This document shows positions 43,813-54,179 of a stretch of 64,000 nt of DNA, one piece after another. The stretch spans positions 2,914,001 through 2,978,000 of the forward strand of contig OY776378.1 of the NCBI GenBank assembly GCA_963675575.1, written 5' to 3'. The number at the start of each line of letters is the position of its first letter. Positions within the stretch are counted from its first letter, which is position 1. A program made the position numbers and the translations under genes. The notes below the pieces were generated by a model that made no database searches, was not told where the DNA came from, and worked only from the letters and a program-made list of their open reading frames with translations. Source of the DNA: JAGLOK01 sp963675575 (lineage in GTDB: Bacteria > Bacillota > Clostridia > Christensenellales > UMGS416).

Positions 43813-44494
43813 TCCAAATGAAGAGGTATTTGAGCAGGCATTTGTTTTTGACAAGCCTGCTCTTTTTACATCACTAAGAATTGATAAATCAAAATTACCG
43901 GAAGGTGTATTTGCCTATGATGTAAGACACTCTGATTATAATGGTTTTGAAGCAGCTGAGATAAAAGAATATATCCTAGTCAATCATATGGGAACTATTA
44001 TTACAAAAGAGCCATTAGATTTAGGGAAAGATGGTTCTGTCATCATCAATGATGAAGATGATTTTGGATTCACTGATGGATATAGCATAACACTTGCTCA
44101 GTTTATGAATAACGAGATACCCATTAAAGAAGAAAGTATAAATGTCTTAATAATTGAACCGTTAAGACAGCCTTTCATATGCAATATTGATAACAAACTT
44201 ACGGCTTTCCAGCAAAAAGTGGGCGGATATATCGAAGTAATATCTCCATTTAATGATGACGCTTGTCTCATCTGCAATGAAGAAGGAAAAATCAAAGGAT
44301 TACCACTAAATAGAAAAGTAGGAAGTGATATCATTGCTGGAACATTTATAATTGCGGGCTCTAACATTGAAGGTGATTTTATATCACTTACTGATAAGCA
44401 AATTGATAAATATAAGTTGAAATTCAACGATATTGAGTTCTTAAACTTAAAAGCCGGGAATGAAAAACGTAAACAAAACAATTTTGAAAGATAG
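43802..44494 (+). CDS. LPD28 plus DUF3846 accessory protein
   Basis: 230 residues. The N-terminal part is an LPD28 domain (KPALFTSLRIDKSKLPEG, FAYDVRHSDYNG), and the C-terminal part from about residue 115 is DUF3846-like (VLIIEPLRQPFICNI, LNRKVGSDIIAGTFIIAG). Both domains occur with conjugative-element DNA-processing genes and phage. GGGAGG lies 7 bp before the ATG. It immediately precedes the methylase-helicase gene (14 bp gap). Confidence 0.75.
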   Translation: MNINPNEEVFEQAFVFDKPALFTSLRIDKSKLPEGVFAYDVRHSDYNGFEAAEIKEYILVNHMGTIITKEPLDLGKDGSVIINDEDDFGFTDGYSITLAQFMNNEIPIKEESINVLIIEPLRQPFICNIDNKLTAFQQKVGGYIEVISPFNDDACLICNEEGKIKGLPLNRKVGSDIIAGTFIIAGSNIEGDFISLTDKQIDKYKLKFNDIEFLNLKAGNEKRKQNNFER

Positions 44495-44508
44495 GAGATT
44501 AAATTATT

Positions 44509-47500
44509 ATGGCACAAAGGCTTTCATATATAGAAGAACTGTCAGAAGGAATGCTGAAAGGTTTATCTCAAAAGGATAACTGGAAGGATTATTTAATAAC
44601 AGCATCACACATGTATAAATACCCATTCTTTGATAGTATGCTCATATTCGCTCAAAGACCGAATGCTACTGCGGTTGCAAGCTATGAACTTTGGAATACA
44701 AAACTTAATAGAAGTGTGAATCGCGGCGCCGAAGGTATTGCGCTTATGCAGACCAATAGCCGCACTTCAAGATTAAAATATGTTTTTGATATTTCTGATA
44801 CCAACGGAAAAAGAGTGCCATATGTATGGCGGTATAATCCTGTTCATGAGGATGTAATCGTTAATGACATTGCCGCGCAGTTTAACATTAATACTGAAGC
44901 AAATTTTGAAACCACTGTATCTATAGCAGTCGATTCGGTTATTGAAGATAATATATCCGAATATTTAAAAGAGCTGAGATATATAACTGAAAATAGCTTT
45001 TTAGAAGACATTGACGAACAGAATTCAAAAATATGGTACTCAAATTTGCTTAAGGAAAGTGTGGAGTATACAGTATTATTACGATGCGGATATGATATTG
45101 AAGAAATCTCACATGAAGATGAATTTTCTAACCTATATAATTTCAATACACCAGAAACAATGATACAGCTTGGTGAAACGGTAAGTGACTTTTCAGAGAT
45201 AATACTTCGTGAAATTGAGAAATCAGTCAATAAAATCGAAAAAGAACAACGAATTAAAAGGAGTACAGCTAATGAGCGAAAAACAAATATCATACAAACA
45301 GGAAAACGAGTACAAACTGCCGCTTTTGCAGACAATGGAACAGAACCTACCGGCACTGGGCAAATTGGGAATGATGAGGAAAGAGTATTTAATGAAGAAC
45401 CACAAAACGACATTTTCAACAATGCTGTTAACGGGCAAACTGTACAGCCATTGCAGAGATTTGGAGAAACAAGTCCAAGAACAGATAAGCAAACAGATAT
45501 TACAAATGAAACAATCCACAGACCGGAGTTTTTGGACAGCACGCTCGCAGGAAATCGAGAGCATGTTAATATCAGTGATGATTCTGGCTCGATAAACCAA
45601 GAAAACGATATTGATCATTTACTGCTTAGCGGCAGCGGCTTTGAAGGTGGCAAACAGCGAATTATAGAGTTTTATGCAAAAGAGCATACCAGCTTAGAAA
45701 AAGCTAATTTTTTAAAAGATGAATATGGTATTGGCGGCGGAACAGTAATATTTAATGAAAGCAGGCGTGGTTATCAAGACCATGATTCAAAAGGCATTGA
45801 GATTCACAATCTGGGTTTTAATAATCCATCTATCCATGTTTCTTGGATAAAAGCCGCCAAGCGAATCGGTGAATTAATAGCAATCGGAAGATACTATGAA
45901 CCACGATATCCAAATGAAATTCCGCTTATAAAACCAACAATTTCAACCGGACAATTGTCATTGTTTGATAGTGGAGCAGAAGTACAAGAGAAGGATTCTC
46001 AAACAATACTCAAGGAATATGGGTATGCTTGGGAAGGTATGGAGCTCTTAGATAATGATGAAGCAATTAGGCTCTATGATGATGGCGAAGAAGTATACTT
46101 GCTTCATGATGATAACACTGAAAGTCTTGTACTCGATGATGAACGTGAACGATTAATTGAACATATTGATAACAATGGCCTCGTGGGATTTGAAAAAGAG
46201 CAGGAGCCCATACACGAAAAAGTTGAAAACCATGAAAAAGGAGCTGATGAAGCTCCTTTTTTAGTGGAAGAAAACGCAGAAGTAATCAAACCTGAAAAAA
46301 TCAATTTTAAGATTACAAACGATAATCTTGGTATCGGCGGCGCAAAAGAAAAGTATAAGCGAAACATTGAAGTAATAAAGCTTCTAAAAGACATTGAAGG
46401 CGAAAATCGACTTGCAACAGCACAGGAGCAGGATATACTTGCTCAGTATGTTGGCTGGGGGGGGCTTGCAAATGCCTTTGATGAAACCAAAGATGATTGG
46501 AATAATGAATATTCTGAGCTTATAAACCTATTAGATGAAACTGAATATGCACAGGCAAGAGCTAGCGTGCTAAGTGCGCATTATACTTCCCCGATTATTA
46601 TTCGTGCAATGTACAATGCTATTGAAAACATGGGCTTTAAAGGTGGTAATATTCTTGAACCTGCAATGGGCATCGGTAATTTTATTGGAATGGTTCCGGA
46701 TAGTATAAACAATTCAAAGCTTTATGGAGTTGAATTGGACAGCATTACAGGACGTATTGCACAGCAACTTTATCAAACTGCTGATATAAGGGTTCAGGGT
46801 TTTGAAACCACAGATTTTCCGGATAATTTCTTTGATTTAGTAATCGGAAATGTACCATTCGGTTCATTCGGGGTAGCTGATATAAGATATGATAAGCATA
46901 AGTTTCTAATCCATGATTATTTCTTTGCAAAATCATTAGATAAGGTACGGGCAGGTGGTATTACCGCTTTCATAACCTCAAAGGGCACACTGGATAAAGC
47001 AAACCCTGGTGTAAGGAAGTATCTTGCACAACGTGCAGAGTTGATTGGTTCAATCCGTTTACCTAATGATGCATTTAAAGTAAATGCCGGGACACAGGTT
47101 ACAAGCGATATTATCTTTTTAAAAAAGCGGGGTAAAATTATTGATATTGAACCTGATTGGGTGCACTTGGGACTAACTTGGGATAAAGTGCCCGTAAATC
47201 AATATTTTACTGATAAACCACAAATGCTTCTTGGAACAATGGTACAAGGCGTAGGCATGTATGGCAATGAAAATGAGACTGCCTGCATACCATTTGAAAA
47301 TAGAGATTTAAACGAACAGTTATCGGAAGCTATACAACACATTTCGGCTGAATATGAAATGGATTATCAAACGGTTGATGAGCCTGAGCTGGAGGAACAG
47401 TCAATCCCTGCCACGCCAGATGTAAAAAACTTTAGTTTTACAATCGTTGATGATAATGTATACTACCGTGAAAATTCACGTATGAGTTTAGTAGATATCA

Positions 47501-50500
47501 ATGTAACATCAAATAAACGTATTCGTGGCATGATAGAGATTCGCGATACTGTACATGAAGTGATTAATTTGCAACTTGAAGGGTATGGCTTGGAGGAGAT
47601 AAAAGCGGCACAATCAAAACTGGGTAATGCATATGATGAGTTTGTAAGTAACTTTGACAGGATAAATAGTAGAGCTAATAATAAAGCATTTTCTGATGAT
47701 AGTTCATACTATTTGCAGTGTTCACTTGAGATATTGGACGATAAAGGTGAATTTATTCGGAAAGCCGATTTATTTAATAAGCTGACCATACGCCCAAATA
47801 GAGAAATCACTCATGTAGATACTGCAAGTGAAGCAATAGCTATAAGCTTAGCCAGAAAAGGCAATGTGGATATCGGATACATTTGCAGTTTGACTAGTAA
47901 GGATTTAAGTACCGTTATAAATAATCTTGAAGGAATCATATTTAAAAATCCATTGTCTGATCCCAATAACCAATATGAAGGTTGGGAAACTGCGGATGAG
48001 TATTTAAGTGGTAATATCCGTAATAAATTGAGTGTTGCAAAAGACAGACTCAATGAAAACCCTATGTATCAAGTTAATGTTGCAGCATTGGAACAGGTAC
48101 AGCCAAAGGACCTTGAAGCAAGTGAAATTGATGTGCGTATTGGCACAGTATGGATACCGCCCAAGGATATCAAGGATTTTATGTTTGAAATACTTGAAAC
48201 ACCAAGATATTTAACATGGGATATTGATGTAAATTTTTCTGCGCATAGTGCATCTTGGAACATTGGAGCTAAAAGTTTGGACAGAGATAATATCAATGCT
48301 AACGAGACATTTGGTACATCAAGGGTTAATGCATATAAAATTATTGAAGACACATTAAATCAAAAAAGTGTAAAAGTATATGACAGGGTTACTGATGCTG
48401 ATGGTAAAGTACGGTCAGTACTAAATAAGGAAGAAACATTGTTTGCTACACAACGGCAGACTTTATTACAGGAAGCATTTAAAGATTGGATATTTAGAGA
48501 TGAAGAACGACGTAATCGCTTAGTATCATACTATAATGAGCATTTTAATAACACCAGACCCAGAGAGTATGACGGTTCGCATCTTGAATTTATCGGAATG
48601 ACACCGGAGATAAAACTTCGTGAGCATCAAGTAAACGCTGTTGCAAGACAGTTATATGGCAATAACGCACTACTCGCTCATGTTGTAGGTGCTGGGAAAA
48701 GTTTCGCTATGATTGCTGCCGGAATGGAAAGTAAACGCTTAGGTCTATCAAATAAAAACCTTTATGTTGTTCCCAATCATCTGACAGAACAGCTTGCTGC
48801 TGAAACTTTGCGGTTATATCCCGCAGCCAATGTAATGGTAGCTACAAAGAAAGACTTTCAAACAAACAATAGAAAAAAGTTCTGCTCAAAGATTGCAACC
48901 GGTGATTATGATATTGTTATTATTGGCCACTCACAGTTTGAACGCATCCCACTATCACCCGAAAGACAGACCCGAATGCTGCAAATGGAGATTGATTCGC
49001 TGGTCACCGGAATAAAAGACTTAAAAGGTGAAAGGGGCCAGCATTTTAACGTCAAACAGATGGAGGCGACACGCAAAAGACTTGAAACCAAACTTGAAAA
49101 ACTCAATAAACAGGATAAAAAAGATGACGTTGTGACTTTTGAAGCGTTAGGTGTTGACCGGCTGTTTGTAGATGAAAGTCATATGTTCAAAAATCTTTAT
49201 CTTTATACAAAAATGAATAATGTGGCTGGTATATCAAAAACCGAAGCACAGAAATCTACGGATATGTATATGAAGTGCCAGTATATTGATGAAATAACAG
49301 GCGGTAGAGGGATTACTTTTGCGACTGGTACCCCAATATCCAATAGTATTACAGAAATGTACACAGTTCAACGATATTTACAGATGGATGAACTTAGACA
49401 AAGAGGTTTGCATCATTTTGACAGTTGGGCTTCAGTATTTGGCGAAACTCAAACTGCGTATGAATTATCACCTGAAGGAACAAGGTTTAGAAGCAAGACA
49501 CGCTTCTCTAAATTTTATAACCTTCCGGAGCTTATGGCGATGTTTAAAAATATAGCGGATATACAGACCAGTGATATGCTTAAACTACCTGTGCCGGAAC
49601 TCAAAACAGGGCAGGTTCAGAACATAACTATTAAACCAACAAAAATACAGGAACAACTTATTGAAGGGTTGGGAGATAGAGCTGATAAAGTACATAACAG
49701 AATGGTGGATCCAACTTTTGATAACATGCTGAAAATCACAAATGATGGGCGTATGATTGCATTGGACCAGCGGCATGAAAATCCATTATTGCCTGATGAT
49801 GATAATAGCAAAGTGAACGTATTAATGCAGAATGTATTTGATATCTGGAAATATACAGAGAAACAAAGAAGTTCACAGTTAGTATTTTCGGATATATCTA
49901 CGCCAAAAGGTAACGGACAGTTTAATATCTATGAAGATTTAAAAAAGAAATGGATTGAAAAAGGCGTTCCGGAAAGTGAAATTGCGTTTATTCAGGATAC
50001 AAATAATGAAAAGCAAAAAGAAGCGTTATTTGCGAAGGTCAGGAACGGTGAAGTTAGGATTTTGATGGGTTCCACTTTTATGATGGGAAGCGGAATGAAT
50101 GTACAACAAAAATTGATTGCGGTCCATCATGCTGATGTTCCGTGGAGGCCTTCTGATCTGGAACAACGTAATGGAAGGATACTAAGACAAGGTAATGAAA
50201 ATCCTGAAGTTGAGATATTTAGGTATGTTACCGAAGGAACATTTGATAGTTACAGTTATCAATTAATTGAGCAAAAACAGCGTTATATCTCACAGATAAT
50301 GACCAGTAAATCAGCGGCGCGAAGTGCAGATGATTTGGATGAAGCAACTCTTACTTATGCTGAAGTAAAAGCACTCGCAACCGGTAATCCAGCTATAAAA
50401 GAAAAGATGACGCTGGATGTTGATGTAAATAAGCTAAAGGTACTTAAAACACAGTTTAGAAACCAACAATATAGACTTGAATCAAAGATATCTACAACAT

Positions 50501-51081
50501 TCCCAAGGCAGATTAAGGCATATGAAGAACGAATCTCGGGCCTTGAACAGGACATAGCGACAATCGGCAAATATGCTGACCCTGACTTCAATATGATTCT
50601 AAAGGAGAAAGCTTTTACGGATAAAGCAAAAGCCGGGCAGCTTATTATTGATATTTGCAAGACAATAGATGTTGCGGATGTAAAAATGAGTGTAGGGAGT
50701 TATAAAGGAATGAATTTATCTATTTCGTTTGATAAGTTCAATCGTAAATATAATCTGCACTTGGTTGGGGCACTTACTCACTCTATGGAGATTGGAAACG
50801 ATGCTCACGGTAATATTCAACGTATTGAAAATAGATTAAAAAGCCTGCCAGAAAACTTGCAGTTATCAAATGAGAAGTTGGATAATATAAAGATGCAGCT
50901 TCAAAATGCTAAAGCACAGATAATAAAGCCATTTGAGCAGGAAGAAGAGTTGAAAGGAAAGCTCATACGGCTTGATGAACTAAATCATGATCTTTCGATG
51001 GATGAAAAAGACGACACGCCTGATATTGGTGATGATGAGATAGATTTTGATGAACCAAAAGTTGTCGGGTATAACAGATGA
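44509..51081 (+). CDS. Giant N6-methylase/SNF2-like helicase of the element
   Basis: 2190 residues. Order: an N-terminal LtrC/ArdC-like segment (YPFFDSMLIFAQRPNATAVA, about 43-62), a low-complexity linker (about 245-360), an adenine methylase core with GGNILEPAMGIGNF (about 711-724) and NVPFG (about 780, the NPPY-type motif), then a DEAD/SNF2 helicase with Walker A HVVGAGKSFAMI (about 1393), DESHMFKN (about 1554) and motif VI QRNGRILRQGN (about 1890). Such proteins are universal in Tn1549-like ICEs and probably protect or remodel transferred DNA. AGGAG lies 11 bp before the ATG. The linker region is dual-coding with the nested tnpV-like gene. Confidence 0.92.
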   Translation: MAQRLSYIEELSEGMLKGLSQKDNWKDYLITASHMYKYPFFDSMLIFAQRPNATAVASYELWNTKLNRSVNRGAEGIALMQTNSRTSRLKYVFDISDTNGKRVPYVWRYNPVHEDVIVNDIAAQFNINTEANFETTVSIAVDSVIEDNISEYLKELRYITENSFLEDIDEQNSKIWYSNLLKESVEYTVLLRCGYDIEEISHEDEFSNLYNFNTPETMIQLGETVSDFSEIILREIEKSVNKIEKEQRIKRSTANERKTNIIQTGKRVQTAAFADNGTEPTGTGQIGNDEERVFNEEPQNDIFNNAVNGQTVQPLQRFGETSPRTDKQTDITNETIHRPEFLDSTLAGNREHVNISDDSGSINQENDIDHLLLSGSGFEGGKQRIIEFYAKEHTSLEKANFLKDEYGIGGGTVIFNESRRGYQDHDSKGIEIHNLGFNNPSIHVSWIKAAKRIGELIAIGRYYEPRYPNEIPLIKPTISTGQLSLFDSGAEVQEKDSQTILKEYGYAWEGMELLDNDEAIRLYDDGEEVYLLHDDNTESLVLDDERERLIEHIDNNGLVGFEKEQEPIHEKVENHEKGADEAPFLVEENAEVIKPEKINFKITNDNLGIGGAKEKYKRNIEVIKLLKDIEGENRLATAQEQDILAQYVGWGGLANAFDETKDDWNNEYSELINLLDETEYAQARASVLSAHYTSPIIIRAMYNAIENMGFKGGNILEPAMGIGNFIGMVPDSINNSKLYGVELDSITGRIAQQLYQTADIRVQGFETTDFPDNFFDLVIGNVPFGSFGVADIRYDKHKFLIHDYFFAKSLDKVRAGGITAFITSKGTLDKANPGVRKYLAQRAELIGSIRLPNDAFKVNAGTQVTSDIIFLKKRGKIIDIEPDWVHLGLTWDKVPVNQYFTDKPQMLLGTMVQGVGMYGNENETACIPFENRDLNEQLSEAIQHISAEYEMDYQTVDEPELEEQSIPATPDVKNFSFTIVDDNVYYRENSRMSLVDINVTSNKRIRGMIEIRDTVHEVINLQLEGYGLEEIKAAQSKLGNAYDEFVSNFDRINSRANNKAFSDDSSYYLQCSLEILDDKGEFIRKADLFNKLTIRPNREITHVDTASEAIAISLARKGNVDIGYICSLTSKDLSTVINNLEGIIFKNPLSDPNNQYEGWETADEYLSGNIRNKLSVAKDRLNENPMYQVNVAALEQVQPKDLEASEIDVRIGTVWIPPKDIKDFMFEILETPRYLTWDIDVNFSAHSASWNIGAKSLDRDNINANETFGTSRVNAYKIIEDTLNQKSVKVYDRVTDADGKVRSVLNKEETLFATQRQTLLQEAFKDWIFRDEERRNRLVSYYNEHFNNTRPREYDGSHLEFIGMTPEIKLREHQVNAVARQLYGNNALLAHVVGAGKSFAMIAAGMESKRLGLSNKNLYVVPNHLTEQLAAETLRLYPAANVMVATKKDFQTNNRKKFCSKIATGDYDIVIIGHSQFERIPLSPERQTRMLQMEIDSLVTGIKDLKGERGQHFNVKQMEATRKRLETKLEKLNKQDKKDDVVTFEALGVDRLFVDESHMFKNLYLYTKMNNVAGISKTEAQKSTDMYMKCQYIDEITGGRGITFATGTPISNSITEMYTVQRYLQMDELRQRGLHHFDSWASVFGETQTAYELSPEGTRFRSKTRFSKFYNLPELMAMFKNIADIQTSDMLKLPVPELKTGQVQNITIKPTKIQEQLIEGLGDRADKVHNRMVDPTFDNMLKITNDGRMIALDQRHENPLLPDDDNSKVNVLMQNVFDIWKYTEKQRSSQLVFSDISTPKGNGQFNIYEDLKKKWIEKGVPESEIAFIQDTNNEKQKEALFAKVRNGEVRILMGSTFMMGSGMNVQQKLIAVHHADVPWRPSDLEQRNGRILRQGNENPEVEIFRYVTEGTFDSYSYQLIEQKQRYISQIMTSKSAARSADDLDEATLTYAEVKALATGNPAIKEKMTLDVDVNKLKVLKTQFRNQQYRLESKISTTFPRQIKAYEERISGLEQDIATIGKYADPDFNMILKEKAFTDKAKAGQLIIDICKTIDVADVKMSVGSYKGMNLSISFDKFNRKYNLHLVGALTHSMEIGNDAHGNIQRIENRLKSLPENLQLSNEKLDNIKMQLQNAKAQIIKPFEQEEELKGKLIRLDELNHDLSMDEKDDTPDIGDDEIDFDEPKVVGYNR
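45272..45595 (+). CDS. tnpV: TnpV-like protein nested out of frame in the helicase gene
   Basis: 107 residues in the second frame of the giant helicase gene. MSEKQISYKQENEYKLPLL, ALGKLGMMRKEYL and TMLLTGKLYSHCRDLE match the TnpV family of transposon-encoded proteins. AAGGAG lies 8 bp before the ATG at 45272; the frame is open 21 codons further back to 45209 but has no start signal there. The frame-1 protein over the same DNA is a disordered Asn/Thr/Gln-rich linker, as expected when the other frame is constrained. TnpV function is unknown. Confidence 0.72.
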   Translation: MSEKQISYKQENEYKLPLLQTMEQNLPALGKLGMMRKEYLMKNHKTTFSTMLLTGKLYSHCRDLEKQVQEQISKQILQMKQSTDRSFWTARSQEIESMLISVMILAR

Positions 51082-51106
51082 GAGCATTGGCATAAGCTTA
51101 TGCTCT
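51081..51106 (+). promoter_or_regulatory. Hairpin between the helicase and TOPRIM genes
   Basis: AGAGCAT (51081-51087) pairs with ATGCTCT (51100-51106), and an inner palindrome CATAAGCTTATG competes with it. It lies in the 46-bp gap and may act as attenuator or processing site. Confidence 0.35.
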
Positions 51107-51127
51107 TATTTATTATGGAGGTATTTG

Positions 51128-52060
51128 ATGCCACAAGTAACAAAAGAACAAATAAAAAATGCGAAGGAAATTGATTTATTATCGTATCTGCAGATGTATG
51201 AGCCAAATAATATCATACATATTGGCCGTGATAATTACTGTACTAAGGAACATGATAGTTTGAAGATATCCAACAATAAATGGCATTGGTTTTCAAGGAA
51301 TATTGGTGGAAAAACAGCACTACAATACTTGATCAATGTAAAAGGGATGGGATTTGTTGATTCTGTGATGCATTTATGTAATTCTCCGGTTAATATTTAT
51401 GAATCACTGCTAATAACAGAAAAGGAATTCGCACTACCGGAGGCCTATATTAATAATAACCGAGTCATTAGTTATCTGAAAAGCCGTGGAATAAACGGAA
51501 ACCTCATCCTACATTGTATAAAAGAGAATCTAATCTTTGAGAGTAAAGATTATCACAATGCGGTTTTTATTGGATATGATTCTGAGAACATTCCAAGATA
51601 TGCTGCAGTACGTAGTACTTTTAAAGCAGGAAAAGCGTTCAAGAGTGAGATAGCCGGCAGTGACAAAAGATATAGTTTCTGTATAAAGCCTTTGATGGAA
51701 AACAATACAGTAATTGTGACAGAGAGTGCGATTGATGCACTCTCTGTTGCTACATTAAGAAATAATCTTGATTGCTATTATTTATCCATTGCTGGAGTTT
51801 ATGCTCCGAAAATTGAAAGAGAATATACTAAATTGCCACGGGCTCTTGTCACGCTCTTGGGGGATAATCCCCAGATAAAAAACATTGTATTATGTCTTGA
51901 CAACGATGAGGCTGGTAGACAAGCTTCTAAATTTATTAGGCAGAAATTATTTGAGCAGGGATATTTTATAGAAGACAGATCGCCTAAAATGGCTAAAGAT
52001 TGGAATGAGTGTATACAAATTAGAGTTTTGAATAGCAAAAACCATAATGGCAGGATTTAA
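51128..52060 (+). CDS. DUF3991/TOPRIM-domain protein (primase-like)
   Basis: 310 residues from the ATG at 51128 (GGAGG 6 bp upstream; the frame is open back to 51047 inside the helicase gene). An N-terminal region with WHWFSRNIGGKTALQYL and DUF3991 (RVISYLKSRGI) precedes a TOPRIM fold with VIVTESAIDALS (Glu) and IVLCLDNDEAGRQA (DxD). These occur beside the methylase-helicase in many ICEs and are thought to help replication or nicking of element DNA. No zinc finger or helicase part, so it is not a full primase. Confidence 0.88.
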   Translation: MPQVTKEQIKNAKEIDLLSYLQMYEPNNIIHIGRDNYCTKEHDSLKISNNKWHWFSRNIGGKTALQYLINVKGMGFVDSVMHLCNSPVNIYESLLITEKEFALPEAYINNNRVISYLKSRGINGNLILHCIKENLIFESKDYHNAVFIGYDSENIPRYAAVRSTFKAGKAFKSEIAGSDKRYSFCIKPLMENNTVIVTESAIDALSVATLRNNLDCYYLSIAGVYAPKIEREYTKLPRALVTLLGDNPQIKNIVLCLDNDEAGRQASKFIRQKLFEQGYFIEDRSPKMAKDWNECIQIRVLNSKNHNGRI

Positions 52061-52223
52061 ATAGCAACTATAGCATAATTGTAAAATTATACAGTTTCTT
52101 GTTACACATTTGATGTATATAAAATACAGTAACAGCAGAAGATTGTATCAGATTTTATGTGGGCTTGTTGAAAAATCGGTTACAGAAGGAGTGGTACTGA
52201 TATTTAAAGCGGTATAGAAGGAA

Positions 52224-53237
52224 CTACATGGTTGGATTCATATCTTCCATTGATAAAATAAAATCATCAATTAAAGGCAGATTGAGTAGCTTAACTAATT
52301 TTATATCAATCTTCTCGCATAGATCAGCGATAATTCCAGCCATCTTCTCATCACGAACAAAGATTGTTTTTGGGCGTCCATTTTTCATAATATACTCAAT
52401 CAAAATATCCAGGACAATCTGTATTTTATTATCTTCAGGTTGAACTGCTTCATGATAAATTATCATTTCAGTATTCACATCAGCAACAACGAACATTTCT
52501 GGGAAATAAGGCCGCTGTACTTTGCTCTCCTGAATTGGGAAAAAGGGGAAAAATAGCTCACATTCAATTTCGGTAGCAGTTTTTTTCTTGGATTTCATCT
52601 TTTTTATTAATAGTTCGTCTTTTATTTCAATCTCATCATATACATATGGTATTTCCGGAATTGAAGCAGCGTAATTTATCCATTCATTGCGTTTTTTAGA
52701 GAATTCTCTCAGCAATGTTTCGCCACTATCAAAGTCTACAATTAAACCTTTATCCATAGCAAGAATTGACATGAAAAGGTTCTGAAATACATCTATTAAT
52801 AACTCGCACTCTTCATCATCGATAAACCATGCGCAATAGCCTGCTTTGTGATTACGGAAGTATATCCAATTATTCTTTCCTCTGAATTTTAAACCTAAGT
52901 CTCTAATAACCTGCATATCCTCATTTTCAATTTCATTACGGTTACCAAAATAACAAGTTAAGCAATTTTGGTAGCTCATTATAATAGAAGGAGGTAGACT
53001 ATTTGAATTACTCAGCTTTATGAGTCCTGCCCGCTCTGAATAATCTCTATAAACACTTATTGCAAAACATTCGCCTAATGACCCCATAATTGAGCAAAAT
53101 AGAGGTTCTTCGCGTCCTACCAGCTTGATAGTTATGATGTCCATATCATATAAGAAATTCCAAGGCTCGAGTTTTTTAATTTCATTAGAGATTGCGTATA
53201 ATTTTTCCCATTGTTCTTTTGATGGAGCCTTTGACAT
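52224..53237 (-). CDS. DUF6930/DUF7309-like protein, unknown function
   Basis: 337 residues, minus strand, opposite to the element genes. The N-terminal half (WEKLYAISNEIKKLEPWNFL, CSIMGSLGECFAISVYRDY) and the C-terminal half (GRPKTIFVRDEKMAGIIADL) resemble the DUF7309 and DUF6930 modules often encoded together. No catalytic motif recognised. AGAGGT lies 6-7 bp before the ATG. Orientation and isolation suggest cargo. Family assignment is from pattern memory, so moderate. Confidence 0.65.
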   Translation of the reverse strand: MSKAPSKEQWEKLYAISNEIKKLEPWNFLYDMDIITIKLVGREEPLFCSIMGSLGECFAISVYRDYSERAGLIKLSNSNSLPPSIIMSYQNCLTCYFGNRNEIENEDMQVIRDLGLKFRGKNNWIYFRNHKAGYCAWFIDDEECELLIDVFQNLFMSILAMDKGLIVDFDSGETLLREFSKKRNEWINYAASIPEIPYVYDEIEIKDELLIKKMKSKKKTATEIECELFFPFFPIQESKVQRPYFPEMFVVADVNTEMIIYHEAVQPEDNKIQIVLDILIEYIMKNGRPKTIFVRDEKMAGIIADLCEKIDIKLVKLLNLPLIDDFILSMEDMNPTM

Positions 53238-53633
53238 ATTGTACCTCTTTGCTAAGTGATTTAATTAATATGCTCATTTTACTAGAAGCGCCATAAATAT
53301 TCAACATACGGTTCTGTTGCAAGAAATCTATTAGTTTTTAGCAGTGTAAACTTTTGATTTTGCAAGATTACTAATTATGCAACATCAAATATCACATTTA
53401 TAACACGATGATAATTGGACTTAATTATGGATATGGATTGTTACTAGTAGTTTAGTATATTTTTGATATACAATTATCCGTTTTTAATGACTATATAAGA
53501 TTAAATTTTGATAGTGGACTTATCAAATAAAATCGAATATCGAGAACAAATGAATGTTAAGGTTCGAGGAAATATAGTCAGCAAAAAAAGCGGACAAAAG
53601 TATTGTATTATATATATCTGAAGTCTTATTTTA
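53238..53633. other. Gene-free stretch with a possible solo IS6-type end
   Basis: Nothing coding is convincing in this 396-bp AT-rich gap. GGTTCTGTTGCAA at 53310-53322 equals the outer bases of IS6/IS26/IS431-type terminal inverted repeats, but no transposase and no second end are seen. It also contains the upstream region of the minus-strand gene at 52224-53237. Confidence 0.35.
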
Positions 53634-54179
53634 TCATAGCGGTTTGTTTCCGTATCGATTAAGATTGTCACTGGTAGTCTTTGAATTGCCAATGGCAGGT
53701 GTCTTAATATCGCTATCAAAAGGAGAATTGAGAACTGCGCCATTTTTGTTTTTGCCCAACAGTAATTCTCTTTTCATTGTGGCGTAATCTTTTGAACGAT
53801 TAAAATCTTTGCCGGTCGGGTTTTTGATTCGTGATAAATCACCACCATATGTTAAATCAGCTATTTTTACAGCAAGTGCTAGTTTATTTGATTTTACACG
53901 ATTTATATAGTCATCGTAGGTTTCATCGTCTCGTGGGGTAATAGCATCTAATGCTAAGACTATTTTTTTTGGAAAACCTTTCTCTTCTAATTGTTCAAGT
54001 GTAAAGCTCTTATCTTCACATACATCATGGAGTAGGGCAACAAGCTTTTCGTTTTTATGCTTGACCATTTCTGAGATAGCAATATTATGCTCAACGCTAG
54101 AATCGTCGTCGTTTTTATTATCGTTTGCTTTTATTTTTTTAGTAATTTCAAGTGCAATGTTCATCAAATCTTTTCCCAT
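53634..54179 (-). CDS. HD-domain hydrolase (RelA/SpoT hydrolase-like)
   Basis: 181 residues. SVEHNIAISEMV, ALLHDVCEDKSF and the later KIADLTYGGDLSRI give the H...HD...D metal-binding set of HD proteins, in the style of the guanosine polyphosphate pyrophosphohydrolase branch. No synthetase domain or regulatory TGS domain. AGGAGG lies 8 bp before the ATG. The last 45 residues are a low-complexity tail. It could cleave alarmones or nucleotides; a stand-alone (p)ppGpp or nucleotide hydrolase on a mobile element is a common cargo. Substrate unproven. Confidence 0.78.
   Translation of the reverse strand: MGKDLMNIALEITKKIKANDNKNDDDSSVEHNIAISEMVKHKNEKLVALLHDVCEDKSFTLEQLEEKGFPKKIVLALDAITPRDDETYDDYINRVKSNKLALAVKIADLTYGGDLSRIKNPTGKDFNRSKDYATMKRELLLGKNKNGAVLNSPFDSDIKTPAIGNSKTTSDNLNRYGNKPL

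Noticed and set aside
45223..45618. 131-residue minus-strand frame opposite the nested tnpV-like gene
   Set aside because: Shadow of two overlapping plus-strand genes, Ser/Leu/Ile-rich, without start signals.
53501..53743. 80-residue minus-strand frame overlapping the HD-hydrolase end
   Set aside because: It overlaps the real gene in another frame on the same strand, with no ribosome site.
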